Shown here: in pieces, positions 9,031 to 17,066 of the stretch
Layout of the letters: every line of letters starts with the position of its first letter
Numbering within the stretch: position 1 is the stretch's first letter
Origin: Streptomyces sp. Root1304
Lineage (GTDB): Bacteria; Actinomycetota; Actinomycetes; Streptomycetales; Streptomycetaceae
DNA: 64,000 nucleotides
Direction of reading: 5' to 3'
Assembly (NCBI RefSeq): GCF_001426405.1
Contig: NZ_LMEP01000025.1
Coordinates: 454,750-518,749, forward strand
Notes under the pieces: model-generated
What the model was told of the DNA's origin: nothing
What the model saw: the letters and a program-made list of their open reading frames with translations, nothing else
The model's database searches: none
Translations under genes and position numbers: made by a program

Positions 9031-10245
9031 CTACGCGACCGGGCCCGAGGCCTTCTCGGGGGCGGGCGTCGTCGGCGCGCTCTCCCGCCCGCCGGACCTG
9101 AGTACCCCCGCGAAGAGCACCAGCCCCAGGGTGAGCAGCGTGACCAGGCCGAACGAGAGGACCAGGGAGGTCGCGTCGGCGATGCCGCCGATCGCCGAGG
9201 GGGCGATGAGCCCCGAGGTGTACGTGATGGTGGCGACGCCCGCGATGGCCTGGCTGGGGTTCGGGCCGCTGCGTCCGGCCGCGGCGAAGGCGAGCGGGAC
9301 GACGACCGCCACCCCGAGCCCGATCAGGCCGAATCCGGCCATCGCGACGGCCGCGTGCGGGGCGAGCACGACCATGACCCCGCCGAGGGTGGCGACGGCG
9401 CCCCCGACCCGGACGGTACGGACCGCGCCGAAGCGGTCCACCACCCGGTCGCCGGCCAGCCGCGCCACGGCCATCGTGAGCGCGAAGGCGGTCGTGGAGG
9501 CGGCCGCCACACCGGCCGAGCCGCCCAGCTCGTCCCGGAGGTAGACGGCCGACCAGTCGAGGCTGGCGCCCTCGGCGAAGACCGCGCAGAAGCCGACCGC
9601 GCCGATGATCAGCGCGGACTTCGGCGGCAGCGAGAAGCGCGGCGGCGGCTCCTCGTCCGGGGTGCTGTGGATGTCGAGCACGCCCCGGCAGAAGAACAGT
9701 CCCAGCGCGGTGAGGACCAGGGCGGCGATCAGATGGTGGAGCCGGGCGTCCCCGCCGAGGTGGGCGGCGACCGTGCCGGCCGCGGACCCGATGAGGGCGC
9801 CCGCGCTCCACATGCCGTGCAGGCTGGACATGATGGACCGGCCGAGCCGGTTCTCGGTCTCGACCCCGAGCGCGTTCATGGCGACGTCGGACATGCCGGC
9901 GGTGGCGCCGTACACGAAGAGCGCGCCGCACAGGCCCCAGACGTTCGGGGCGAGCGAGGGCAGGGTCAGCGCGAGCGTCCACAGGGTGAGCAGTCCGCGC
10001 AGCGCCGTGCGGGCGCCGAAGCGGTGGGAGACGGCCCCGGCGAGCGGCATCGCCACGGAGGCGCCTAGCGCGGGGAAGGCGAGCGCCAGCCCGAGCTGTC
10101 CGGCGCTCACGCCCGCGTGCTCCTGGATCCAGGGGATGCGGGTGGCGAAGCTGCCGGTGACCGCGCCGTGGACGCAGAAGACGGCGGCGACGGCGAAGCG
10201 CGCCCGCCGCAGGCGTTCGGTGCTGGTGACGGTCTCCGCCGCCAT
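9031..10245 (-). CDS. MFS transporter (YbjJ-like drug/solute exporter)
   Basis: 404 residues with 12 predicted membrane helices in two halves. FATRIPWIQEHAGVSAGQLG opens the first helix pair and the loop after TM2 carries the MFS-like AGAVSHRFGART. The sequence style (GMSDVAMNALGVETENRLGR) resembles the YbjJ group of MFS proteins found beside sugar or ROK regulators. It is divergent from a ROK-family repressor with a clear inverted repeat between them, so repression by that protein is likely. Substrate unknown. Confidence 0.85.
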   Translation of the reverse strand: MAAETVTSTERLRRARFAVAAVFCVHGAVTGSFATRIPWIQEHAGVSAGQLGLALAFPALGASVAMPLAGAVSHRFGARTALRGLLTLWTLALTLPSLAPNVWGLCGALFVYGATAGMSDVAMNALGVETENRLGRSIMSSLHGMWSAGALIGSAAGTVAAHLGGDARLHHLIAALVLTALGLFFCRGVLDIHSTPDEEPPPRFSLPPKSALIIGAVGFCAVFAEGASLDWSAVYLRDELGGSAGVAAASTTAFALTMAVARLAGDRVVDRFGAVRTVRVGGAVATLGGVMVVLAPHAAVAMAGFGLIGLGVAVVVPLAFAAAGRSGPNPSQAIAGVATITYTSGLIAPSAIGGIADATSLVLSFGLVTLLTLGLVLFAGVLRSGGRESAPTTPAPEKASGPVA

Positions 10246-10285
10246 GGGCCCTCCCCGGGTCGTGGTCGTGGTGTGGCGCGTAAAC

Positions 10286-10306
10286 TATCAGGAACCCTGC
10301 CTGATA
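10286..10306. promoter_or_regulatory. Inverted-repeat operator TATCAGG-N7-CCTGATA
   Basis: Perfect seven-base arms at 10286-10292 and 10300-10306 lie in the 114-bp space between the divergent MFS and ROK-regulator genes. Placement and symmetry suit a dimeric winged-helix repressor, most simply the adjacent ROK protein acting on both promoters. Confidence 0.6.
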
Positions 10307-10359
10307 AATAGCCTCTAGGATCGGAGCCCCTGCCGGGACGCTTCTGAGAGGATCGCCGC

Positions 10360-11484
10360 ATGGCCGCATCCCCGAGCACCGCACGAGCCATCAACGACCG
10401 GTTCGCCCTGCGACTGCTCCAGGACGAGGGCCCGTTGACGGCCACTCAGCTCAAGACCCTCACCGGACTCTCCCGTCCCACCGTCGCCGATCTCGTCGAA
10501 CGGCTCCAGGGCTCCGGGCTCGTCCACGTCGTCGGGGAGTCCGGAGCCGAGCGGCGCGGCCCCAACGCCAAGCTGTACGGGCTCGTCGCCGACCGCGCGC
10601 ACCTCGCCGCCCTCGACGTCCGTACCCGCTCGGTCTCCGTCGTCGTCGCCGACCTGCTCGGCACCACCCTCGCCGAGGCCTCCGTCCCCGTCGGGGACGG
10701 CAGCGGCACCGGCGCCGCCGTCGAGAAGGCGGTCACCCTCCTGGAGCGGACCGTCAAGGAGGCCGGCGCCGACCGGCTCCACAGCGTCGCCGTCGGTGCC
10801 CCCGGCCTCATCGACCCGGCCACCGGCGAACTGCGCGACTCCTCGGGGCTGCCCGCCTGGCACCGGCGCCTCGTCGGGGTCCTCCAGGAGCGGCTCCCCG
10901 CCCACGTGCTCGTCGAGAACGAGACCAACCTCGCCGCCGTCGCCGAACTGCGCGAGGGCGCGGCCCGCGACCGCGAGGACTTCGTCCTGCTCTGGCTCGG
11001 CCAGGGCGTCGGCGCCGCCGTCGTCCTCGACGGGCGGCTCCGCCGGGGCGCCTCGGGCGGCGCGGGCGAGATCGGCTTCCTGCCGGTCCCCGGCACCTCC
11101 GGGCTGCCCTCGGCCACCGGCTGCGACGGCGGCTTCCACGAGCTGGCCTGCGCGGCCGCCGTCCACGCGCTCGCCGCCGCGCACGGCCTCGACCCGGCCG
11201 GGGCGCTCGCCTCGGGCCACGGCCCCTTCCTCGACGCCCTCGCCCACCGCCTCGCCGTCGGCACGGCCGCGGTCGTCTCGGTCCTGGACCCCGGCTGCGT
11301 GGTCCTCGGCGGCGAGACCGGCCACCGGGGCGGCGCCGAACTCGCGGCCCGCGTCGAGTCGGCCCTCGCGCGCCTGTCGCCGCTCCGTACGCGGGTCCGC
11401 GCGACGGGACTGGGAGACGCGGCGGTGCTGCGCGGCGCGCTGCTGCGGGCCAGGGACGCGGCGCAGGACGCGCTGTTCCCGTAG
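10360..11484 (+). CDS. ROK-family transcriptional repressor (NagC/XylR type)
   Basis: 374 residues. The N-terminal winged helix-turn-helix (LTATQLKTLTGLSRPTVADL, residues 27-46) precedes a ROK sugar-kinase-like domain. VAVGAPGLID is the sugar-domain motif, and VENETNLAAVAE and GVGAAVVLDG follow. The zinc motif CxCGxxGCxE of sugar-kinase ROK proteins is degenerate here (TGCDGGFHELAC), consistent with a regulator rather than a kinase. ATG start. Probably autoregulates and controls the divergent MFS gene through the operator at 10286-10306, with a sugar as effector. Confidence 0.85.
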   Translation: MAASPSTARAINDRFALRLLQDEGPLTATQLKTLTGLSRPTVADLVERLQGSGLVHVVGESGAERRGPNAKLYGLVADRAHLAALDVRTRSVSVVVADLLGTTLAEASVPVGDGSGTGAAVEKAVTLLERTVKEAGADRLHSVAVGAPGLIDPATGELRDSSGLPAWHRRLVGVLQERLPAHVLVENETNLAAVAELREGAARDREDFVLLWLGQGVGAAVVLDGRLRRGASGGAGEIGFLPVPGTSGLPSATGCDGGFHELACAAAVHALAAAHGLDPAGALASGHGPFLDALAHRLAVGTAAVVSVLDPGCVVLGGETGHRGGAELAARVESALARLSPLRTRVRATGLGDAAVLRGALLRARDAAQDALFP

Positions 11485-11526
11485 GACCGGGGCCGTTCCT
11501 GCCGGGGCGGGACCCCGGGCGCGTCC

Positions 11527-11590
11527 AGGCACCGAACCGCCCCGCGAGGAACTCGCGCGTCTAGGAACCGAACCGCCCCTCGAGGAACTC
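11527..11590. repeat. 36-bp-period tandem duplication spanning the SDR stop codon
   Basis: The 28-base segments 11527-11554 and 11563-11590 differ at only two positions and are offset by 36 bases (12 codons). Read on the minus strand, the last codons of the SDR gene (EFLEGRFGS, then stop) are followed in frame by a second copy (EFLAGRFGA), so the present stop sits between two copies of the C-terminal segment. Confidence 0.7.
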
Positions 11591-12301
11591 CTCGAACGTC
11601 ACCCGGCCCACCGCCCGCTCCGGTGCCAGGTGCCCGCCCTGCCGCAGGCCCCGGTAGGTCCTGCCCGGCAGCGGGAGTTCCACCAGGCGGCGCCGGCGGC
11701 CGGTCGCCCGCAGGTAGGCGGCCGCCAGCTCGGGGAAGGTGAGGATCTCCGGGCCGCCCATGTCCTCCACCCGGCCGGCCGGAGGCCCCGCCGCCAGCTC
11801 GGCGAGGCGCGCGGCCGCCTCCGTCACCTCCAGCGGCTGGTCCCGGACGTCCTTGGGCAGCAGCATGACGGGCGGCTTGGCGAGACCCTGGAGCAGCCGC
11901 AGGATCAGGTCGTGGAACTGGGTGGCGCGCAGCAGCGTCCAGCCGAGGCCCGAGCCCTGGATCATGCGCTCCACCGCGTATTTCGTCCGGTAATAGCCGA
12001 GCGGCACCCGGTCGACGCCGACGATCGAGATGTAGAGCAGGTGCGGCACTCCGGCCCGCCGCGCGGCCTCGATCAGCTTGCGGGCGGCCTCCTTGTCGCC
12101 GCGCAGGATGTTGCTGCAGTGGACGACCGCGTCCGCCCCGTCGACCGCCCGGTCCAGCAGCGGTCCGCCCTGTCGCAGGTCGACCGCGTACGGCGGTGAG
12201 TGCCGGCTGAGGACCCGCACCTCGTGGCCGTCCGCGCGGAGCAGCTCGCAGACGGGCCGACCGAGGGTGCCGGTGCCGCCGGCCACCAGGATCGTGCCCA
12301 T
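11561..12301 (-). CDS. Atypical SDR / NmrA-like NAD(P)-binding protein
   Basis: 246 residues. It starts MGTILVAGGTGTLGRPVCEL, a glycine-rich NAD(P)-binding motif of the atypical SDR class (GxxGxxG). YYRTKYAVERMIQGSGL contains the YxxxK-like segment, and RATQFHDL is typical of actinomycete NmrA-like oxidoreductases or nucleotide-sugar epimerase-like proteins. ATG at 12301 is preferred because GGAGAC lies just upstream; a longer in-frame start at 12391 adds an unlikely Pro-rich leader. Function could be quinone or NADPH sensing or reductase activity; not resolvable from sequence. Confidence 0.8.
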   Translation of the reverse strand: MGTILVAGGTGTLGRPVCELLRADGHEVRVLSRHSPPYAVDLRQGGPLLDRAVDGADAVVHCSNILRGDKEAARKLIEAARRAGVPHLLYISIVGVDRVPLGYYRTKYAVERMIQGSGLGWTLLRATQFHDLILRLLQGLAKPPVMLLPKDVRDQPLEVTEAAARLAELAAGPPAGRVEDMGGPEILTFPELAAAYLRATGRRRRLVELPLPGRTYRGLRQGGHLAPERAVGRVTFEEFLEGRFGS

Positions 12302-12377
12302 GTCTCCAGCCTGACCGCCCGGCGGCGGGAACGCGACCGCGCCGCGCCCCGGACAGGGAAGCGCGGCGCGGTGGGGG

Positions 12378-12425
12378 CCCGGCGGCGGCAAGGGCCGTGA
12401 GTGTCCGCCGCCGGGGGTCTCATCG
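12378..12425 (-). terminator. Hairpin terminator after the chitinase gene
   Basis: Perfect 11-bp arms CCCGGCGGCGG (12378-12388) and CCGCCGCCGGG (12415-12425) lie just past the chitinase stop codon, before the next gene on the same strand. Confidence 0.6.
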
Positions 12426-12454
12426 GGGGCGCGTCAGCGTGTCCCCGCGGTCGC

Positions 12455-14833
12455 TCAGCAGGTGCCGAGGTCCTTCCAGACGCCCCAGTCGCCGGTCGTG
12501 CCCGGCTCCTCGTTCTGCGTCCACCACTGGGCCTTCCACTTGTGGCCCTTGTGGGAGACCTCGTTGCCCGCGTTGTAGACCGAGCCGGCCACGTACGCCG
12601 GGGCGGTGCAGCCCGTGGGCGGCGTCGTCGGAGGCGTGGTCGGGGGAGTCGTCGGCGGGGTCGTGGGCGGGGTGGTCGGGGGCGTGGTCGGCGGGGTCGT
12701 CGGCGGCGTCGTGGAGCCCGGCTCCACCACCGTCGTACCGCGCGCCAGGTCACCGGCGAGGGCGTACGTCGTGCCGTTGATGTTCACCGTCCAGTTGGAG
12801 GGGGTGGACACCGGCAGGTAGTAGTTGAACGCCAGGTCGACCGTCGCGCCCGGGGCCAGCGACTGCCAGGCCGGGAGCTTCAGGGAGACGCGGTGGAAGT
12901 CGCCCTTCAGGCCGCCCACGTTGGAGCCCGTGTGGTCGCTGCTGATCACCTTCGTGCCGAAGCCCGACTGGTCGGAGGCGTTCGCCGGGGCCGAGGTCCC
13001 GTAGTCGAACTGGAACTCCGTGCCGCCCGGCAGCGCCGTCGCCGTGTTGTTGGTGATCTTGATCTTCGGGGTGATCGGGTAGTTCGAGTCGCCCAGCTTG
13101 AACTCGGTGAACTGGGTGTCGATCTTCACGGCCTGGGTCGGCAGCGCCTTGTTCGACTTCTTCGCGCCGTACGGGGTGGCCGCCTTGAACTTGTCGTACA
13201 TCAGCGAGGTGAGCGTCGAGCCCATCTCGTACTGGCCCTTGGTGGCGTTCCAGGCGTAGTCGCCGGCCATCTCCCAGACCATCGTGCCGCCGATGCCCTT
13301 GTTCACCACGTAGTCGGCCTTGGCGGCCACCGACTGCTCGTCCTCGGTGGAGAGGAAGACCTTCGTCTGGGCGTTCCACAGCCACGGCGCGACCAGGGTC
13401 GAGTCGTACTTGCGGGCGTAGGTGCCGGTCAGCGTGGTGTTCGCCGGGAAGCCGTACTGCGTGACGTAGTCGCCGACGATCCCCTTCTCGAGGTTCTTGG
13501 CGTGCCACATCGGGTTGGACCCGGCGGGCGACTCGACACCGTTGGTGTCCTTGTCGTGCCAGAGGTTGTCGATGCCGGTGGCGCCGTCACCGCACTTGGT
13601 CAGACCGGCCCCGGCCGGGCAGGTGGTCGCGGAGGCCTTGCCCCACAGACCGTCGGTGCCGCCCTGCACGTTCTTGTGGCCGCGGGTGTAGTACGGCAGG
13701 CCGATGTTGATGCGGCCGGCCGGCATCGAGCCGCGGAAGTAGTGGTACGCCCAGTCGGTGTTGAGGTATCCGAGGGAGCCGTACTGCGAGGAGCCGTAGA
13801 CGTTGGCCGCGGCGAGCTCGCCGTCCTTGCCGTCGTCGAAGAGGGAGGCGTTGGGACCGACGTACTCGTTCCAGGCGCCGTGCAGGTCGTAGGACATGAT
13901 GTTGACGTAGTCCAGATACTTCTGCATCTGGAAGGTCTCCATGCCCCGCAGCAGGTAGCCGGAGGAGGGGGCGGCGACGGTCAGCAGGTAGTGCTTGCCG
14001 TCGGCGGCGCCCGCCACGTCCAGCTTCTCGCGCAGGGACTTCATGAGGGCGGCGTAGCCCTGGACGAGTCCGGCGCGGCGCGCGTTGGCGAGCTGCCAGT
14101 CGAGCGGGTTCCCGGCGTCCTTCATGGTCGTCGGGTACTCGTAGTCGATGTCGACGCCGTTGAAGCCGTACTTGCGGATGAAGTCGACGGACGACGCGGC
14201 GAAGGTGTCGATCCCGGCCTGGTTGACCGAACCGTCGGCGTTGGTGGCCATCGAGTAGAAGCCGCCGGAGTTCACCCGGTCACCGTTGTCCGCGAAGTAG
14301 CCGCCGGTCTCGGCCCAGCCGCCGACGGAGATCAGCGTCTTCACGTTCGGGTGCTGCTTCTTGAACTTGTTGAGCAGGTTGAAGTGGCCCTTGTAGGCGT
14401 ACGCCGGGTCCATCTCGGCGCCCGCGACACCGGGCCAGGTCATCCCGGTGGCGGCGTTGTTCGGGCCGTCCGTGCCGACGGAGAGCTTGTTGTCGGAGCC
14501 GATGTGACCGAAGGCGTAGTTGATGTGGGTGATCTTCTCCCACGGGATGTCCTTGGCCAGGTACGCGGGCTGGCCGTTCTTGCCGTCGCGCCAGCCGGTG
14601 AAGTAGCCGATGACCCGGCGCTGGTGGTCCGCGCCCATCTTCTCGCGGCCCTCGGTGTCGTAGACCGAGCAGTAGGGGACGTCGACGCCGGGCGTCTTGT
14701 AGAGCCCGTCGGGGCGACAGGACTCGTTGTCGGCCGCGTACGAGACGCCGCCGGCGAGCGAGCTGAGGAGCAGTCCGGCGACGGCCGCGCCGGACGCGAG
14801 CAGCGAGGCTCTTTTCGTGGTGGGGGACAACAC
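12455..14833 (-). CDS. Secreted multidomain chitinase, GH18 with C-terminal CBM5/12
   Basis: 792 residues. A Sec signal peptide (about residues 1-35) is followed by a GH18 barrel with YFTGW, SVGGW and the catalytic motif GVDIDYEYP (acid Glu near residue 231), and MVWEMAGDY near the barrel end. A beta-sandwich accessory domain spans roughly residues 555-700, then a linker of eight TTPP-type repeats, then a chitin-binding CBM5/12 module with WKAQWWTQNEEPG. It should hydrolyse chitin outside the cell. GTG at 14833 is chosen because AGGAGG lies eight bases upstream; a longer open frame to 14938 would read through the promoter. The promoter carries two copies of the chitinase direct repeat, so induction by chitin and control by DasR-type repressors are expected. 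Confidence 0.92.
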   Translation of the reverse strand: MLSPTTKRASLLASGAAVAGLLLSSLAGGVSYAADNESCRPDGLYKTPGVDVPYCSVYDTEGREKMGADHQRRVIGYFTGWRDGKNGQPAYLAKDIPWEKITHINYAFGHIGSDNKLSVGTDGPNNAATGMTWPGVAGAEMDPAYAYKGHFNLLNKFKKQHPNVKTLISVGGWAETGGYFADNGDRVNSGGFYSMATNADGSVNQAGIDTFAASSVDFIRKYGFNGVDIDYEYPTTMKDAGNPLDWQLANARRAGLVQGYAALMKSLREKLDVAGAADGKHYLLTVAAPSSGYLLRGMETFQMQKYLDYVNIMSYDLHGAWNEYVGPNASLFDDGKDGELAAANVYGSSQYGSLGYLNTDWAYHYFRGSMPAGRINIGLPYYTRGHKNVQGGTDGLWGKASATTCPAGAGLTKCGDGATGIDNLWHDKDTNGVESPAGSNPMWHAKNLEKGIVGDYVTQYGFPANTTLTGTYARKYDSTLVAPWLWNAQTKVFLSTEDEQSVAAKADYVVNKGIGGTMVWEMAGDYAWNATKGQYEMGSTLTSLMYDKFKAATPYGAKKSNKALPTQAVKIDTQFTEFKLGDSNYPITPKIKITNNTATALPGGTEFQFDYGTSAPANASDQSGFGTKVISSDHTGSNVGGLKGDFHRVSLKLPAWQSLAPGATVDLAFNYYLPVSTPSNWTVNINGTTYALAGDLARGTTVVEPGSTTPPTTPPTTPPTTPPTTPPTTPPTTPPTTPPTGCTAPAYVAGSVYNAGNEVSHKGHKWKAQWWTQNEEPGTTGDWGVWKDLGTC

Positions 14834-14940
14834 GATCGGGTCCTCCTGGGGAGGTCGTAATACACAACGAACAAGGGGGTGGGTCGTGTTGGGCCCGAGG
14901 AGTGCGCACCCCGCCGGACCGTTCCTCGGAGGTGACACGG

Positions 14941-14982
14941 AGATTAAGAGGACTAGACCAGTGCGTCAATAGGTCTGGACCA
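14941..14982 (-). promoter_or_regulatory. Chitinase promoter with two direct repeats (dre/DasR-like)
   Basis: Read on the minus strand, TGGTCCAGACCT (14971-14982) and TGGTCTAGTCCT (14949-14960) are direct repeats 22 bases apart. They match the 12-bp repeats known from Streptomyces chitinase promoters and the DasR consensus TGGTCTAGACCA. Between and after them, TTGACG (14964-14969) and TAATCT (14941-14946) are 17 bases apart and form a good -35/-10 pair, so the second repeat sits inside the promoter spacer, a position expected for repression. Confidence 0.85.
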
Positions 14983-15079
14983 GAGAAGAGTTCTGTGCGA
15001 GCCTGTGAGCCAGACCACAGGATCTCGGTCACGTCGCCCCCCGCGGGCCGTGGCACACTGGCCCTGTATCAGCAGCAGC

Positions 15080-15203
15080 GCACTCCGGGGTCGGTGTAAT
15101 TCCGAACCGGCGGTATAGTCCGCGACCCGTCCGCAAGCCAGCGGCCGGTTGACCAGGTGAGATTCCTGGACCGACGGTGAAAGTCCGGATGGGAGGCAGT
15201 GCG
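15080..15203 (+). ncRNA. FMN riboswitch (RFN element)
   Basis: The conserved RFN pieces appear in order: a G-rich start with GTGTAATTCCGAACCGGCGG (15093-15112), then CGACCC, then a variable stem with CCAGGTGAGATTCCTGG, and the conserved 3' block GACGGTGAAAGTCCGGATGG (15172-15191). It precedes ribD by about 180 bases and should shut down the whole rib operon when FMN is plentiful. The region between the aptamer and ribD is GC-rich and likely holds the expression platform; I could not assign terminator versus antiterminator stems with certainty. Confidence 0.93.
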
Positions 15204-15381
15204 CGGCGGGCGAACCCCGACAGGGGTGTGCCGGCCGTACGTCCGCTGGTCCGCCGCATCGACATCGATTTCGGCGTACCCGGAGGACGCGGCCCCGGCG
15301 CACCCTGCGCGAGGCGTCTTCCCGCTCTCTGTCGTCATCGACAGGCCCCGGAGTCCGTGCCCGAAGAGGCAGGAGGACCCG

Positions 15382-16455
15382 GTGGCCCAGCAGGCCGACA
15401 TCACCGCCATGCGACGCGCCGTCGCACTCGCCGCACGCGGTCTCGGCGCCACCAGCCCCAACCCGGTCGTCGGATGCGTCGTCACCGACGCCTCGGGCCA
15501 CCAGGTCGGCGAAGGCTTCCACCAGCGCGCCGGCGGCCCGCACGCCGAGGTCCACGCCCTGCGCGAGGCAGGCGTCCTCGCCCGCGGCGGCACCGCCTAC
15601 GTCACCCTCGAACCCTGCAACCACACCGGCCGCACCGGCCCCTGCGCCCAGGCCCTGACCGAGGCCGGGATCAGCCGGGTCGTGTACGCCGTCGGCGACC
15701 CGAACCCGCAGGCCACCGGCGGCGCCGACACTCTGCGCGCGGCCGGCGTCACGGTCGAGCAGGGCCTCCTCGCGGACGAGGCCGAAGCGGTCAACATCGC
15801 CTGGCTCACCTCCGTACGCCAGGGCCGCCCCTTCGTCCGCTGGAAGTACGCCGCCACCCTCGACGGCCGGATCGCCGCCGCCGACGGCACCTCCCGCTGG
15901 ATCACCTCCGCCGAGTCCCGCGCCGACGTCCACCGGCTGCGCGCCGAGGCCGACGCCGTCGTGGTCGGCTCCGGCACCGCCCGCACCGACGACCCCCACC
16001 TGGCCGTACGCGGCATCGAGGGGGCCGTCCAGCCGCTCCGGGTCGTCGTCGACACCGAGGCCACCGCCGTGAAGCCCGGCGCCCGGGTCCTGGACGACGC
16101 CGCGCCCACCCTGATCGCGGTCGCCGAGGACGCCGGGACCACGCTCACCGACGTCGTACGCCTCCCCAGGGCCGAGCGCGGCCTCTCCGTACCCGCCCTC
16201 CTGGACGCCCTCCACGCGCGCGGCGTCCGCTCCGTCCTCCTCGAAGGCGGCCCCACCCTCGCGGGCGCCTTCGTCGCCGCGGGCGCCGTCGACCAGGTCG
16301 TCGGCTACCTCGCCCCCGTCCTCCTCGGCGCGGGCCCCGCCGCCCTCGCCGACGCGGGAATCAGCACCATCACCCACGCGTTGCGGCTCGACATCACCGA
16401 GACCACCCGCGTCGGAACCGACCTCCGCATCACCGCCACCCTCAAGGGAGCCTGA
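15382..16455 (+). CDS. ribD: Bifunctional diaminohydroxyphosphoribosylaminopyrimidine deaminase/reductase
   Basis: 357 residues. The N-terminal cytidine-deaminase-like domain has the zinc motif HAEVHAL and PCNHTGRTGPC. The C-terminal reductase domain has KYAATLDGRIAAADGTSRWI and LEGGPTLAGAFV. It performs the second and third steps of riboflavin synthesis. The GTG start at 15382 has AGGAGG five bases upstream. The frame is open further 5' to 15199, overlapping the riboswitch end, but nothing there looks like protein. First gene of the riboswitch-controlled operon; ribE begins two bases after its stop. Confidence 0.95.
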   Translation: MAQQADITAMRRAVALAARGLGATSPNPVVGCVVTDASGHQVGEGFHQRAGGPHAEVHALREAGVLARGGTAYVTLEPCNHTGRTGPCAQALTEAGISRVVYAVGDPNPQATGGADTLRAAGVTVEQGLLADEAEAVNIAWLTSVRQGRPFVRWKYAATLDGRIAAADGTSRWITSAESRADVHRLRAEADAVVVGSGTARTDDPHLAVRGIEGAVQPLRVVVDTEATAVKPGARVLDDAAPTLIAVAEDAGTTLTDVVRLPRAERGLSVPALLDALHARGVRSVLLEGGPTLAGAFVAAGAVDQVVGYLAPVLLGAGPAALADAGISTITHALRLDITETTRVGTDLRITATLKGA

Positions 16456-16457
16456 CC

Positions 16458-17066
16458 GTGTTCACCGGAATCGTCGAAGAACTGGGCGAGGTCGTCGCCG
16501 TCGAGCAGCTGGAGGACGCCTCCCGCTTCCGGCTGCGCGGCCCCCTGGTCACGGAAGGCGCCCAGCACGGCGACTCCATCGCCGTCAACGGTGTCTGTCT
16601 CACGGTCGTCGAGTTCGGCGACGGCGAGTTCACCGCCGACGTCATGGCCGAGACCCTCAAGCGGTCCAGCCTCGGCGCCCTCGACGTCGGCACCCGCGTC
16701 AACCTGGAGCGGCCCATGGCCGTCGGCGGCCGCCTCGGCGGACACATCGTCCAGGGCCACGTCGACGGCACCGGCACCATCCTGGAGCGCACCCCCTCCG
16801 AGCACTGGGAGCTCGTCAAGGTCGGCCTGCCCGCCCACCTCTCCCGGTACGTCGTCGAGAAGGGCTCGATCACGGTCGACGGCGTCAGCCTCACCGTCGT
16901 CGAGGTCGCCGACGACTGGTTCACCATCAGCCTCATCCCCACCACGCTCGACCTGACCACGCTCGGCATCAAGCGCTCCGGAGACCCGGTCAACCTCGAA
17001 GTCGACGTCATCGCCAAGTACGTCGAGCGGCTGCTCGGCACCGACGCCAAGGAGAACGAGAAGTGA
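16458..17066 (+). CDS. ribE: Riboflavin synthase, alpha subunit
   Basis: 202 residues made of two lumazine-binding beta-barrel repeats: FTGIVEELGEV at the start, then the second copy around GGHIVQGHVDGTG. CLTVVEF and SLTVVEV are the paired ends of the repeats. It dismutates 6,7-dimethyl-8-ribityllumazine to riboflavin. The GTG start follows the ribD stop by two bases, with AAGGGAG inside the ribD end. The last bases overlap the start of ribM, indicating translational coupling. Confidence 0.95.
   Translation: MFTGIVEELGEVVAVEQLEDASRFRLRGPLVTEGAQHGDSIAVNGVCLTVVEFGDGEFTADVMAETLKRSSLGALDVGTRVNLERPMAVGGRLGGHIVQGHVDGTGTILERTPSEHWELVKVGLPAHLSRYVVEKGSITVDGVSLTVVEVADDWFTISLIPTTLDLTTLGIKRSGDPVNLEVDVIAKYVERLLGTDAKENEK

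Noticed and set aside
7271..10384. Very long open frames on both strands (over 900 codons) across 7.3-10.4 kb
   Set aside because: They are antisense or out-of-frame shadows of UraA, DUF5995 and MFS genes, common in GC-rich DNA; their translations are Arg/Gly/Pro/Ala-rich without motifs.
12610..12715. Short tandem repeats that could be taken for a CRISPR or minisatellite
   Set aside because: They encode the TTPP-type linker of the chitinase and have no spacers.
12401..14860. Plus-strand 819-codon frame opposite the chitinase
   Set aside because: Antisense of a chitinase with complete catalytic motif and promoter; composition of a shadow frame.
15199..15381. Upstream in-frame extension of ribD
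   Set aside because: Overlaps the riboswitch 3' end and lacks a ribosome binding site; AGGAGG before 15382 marks the start.
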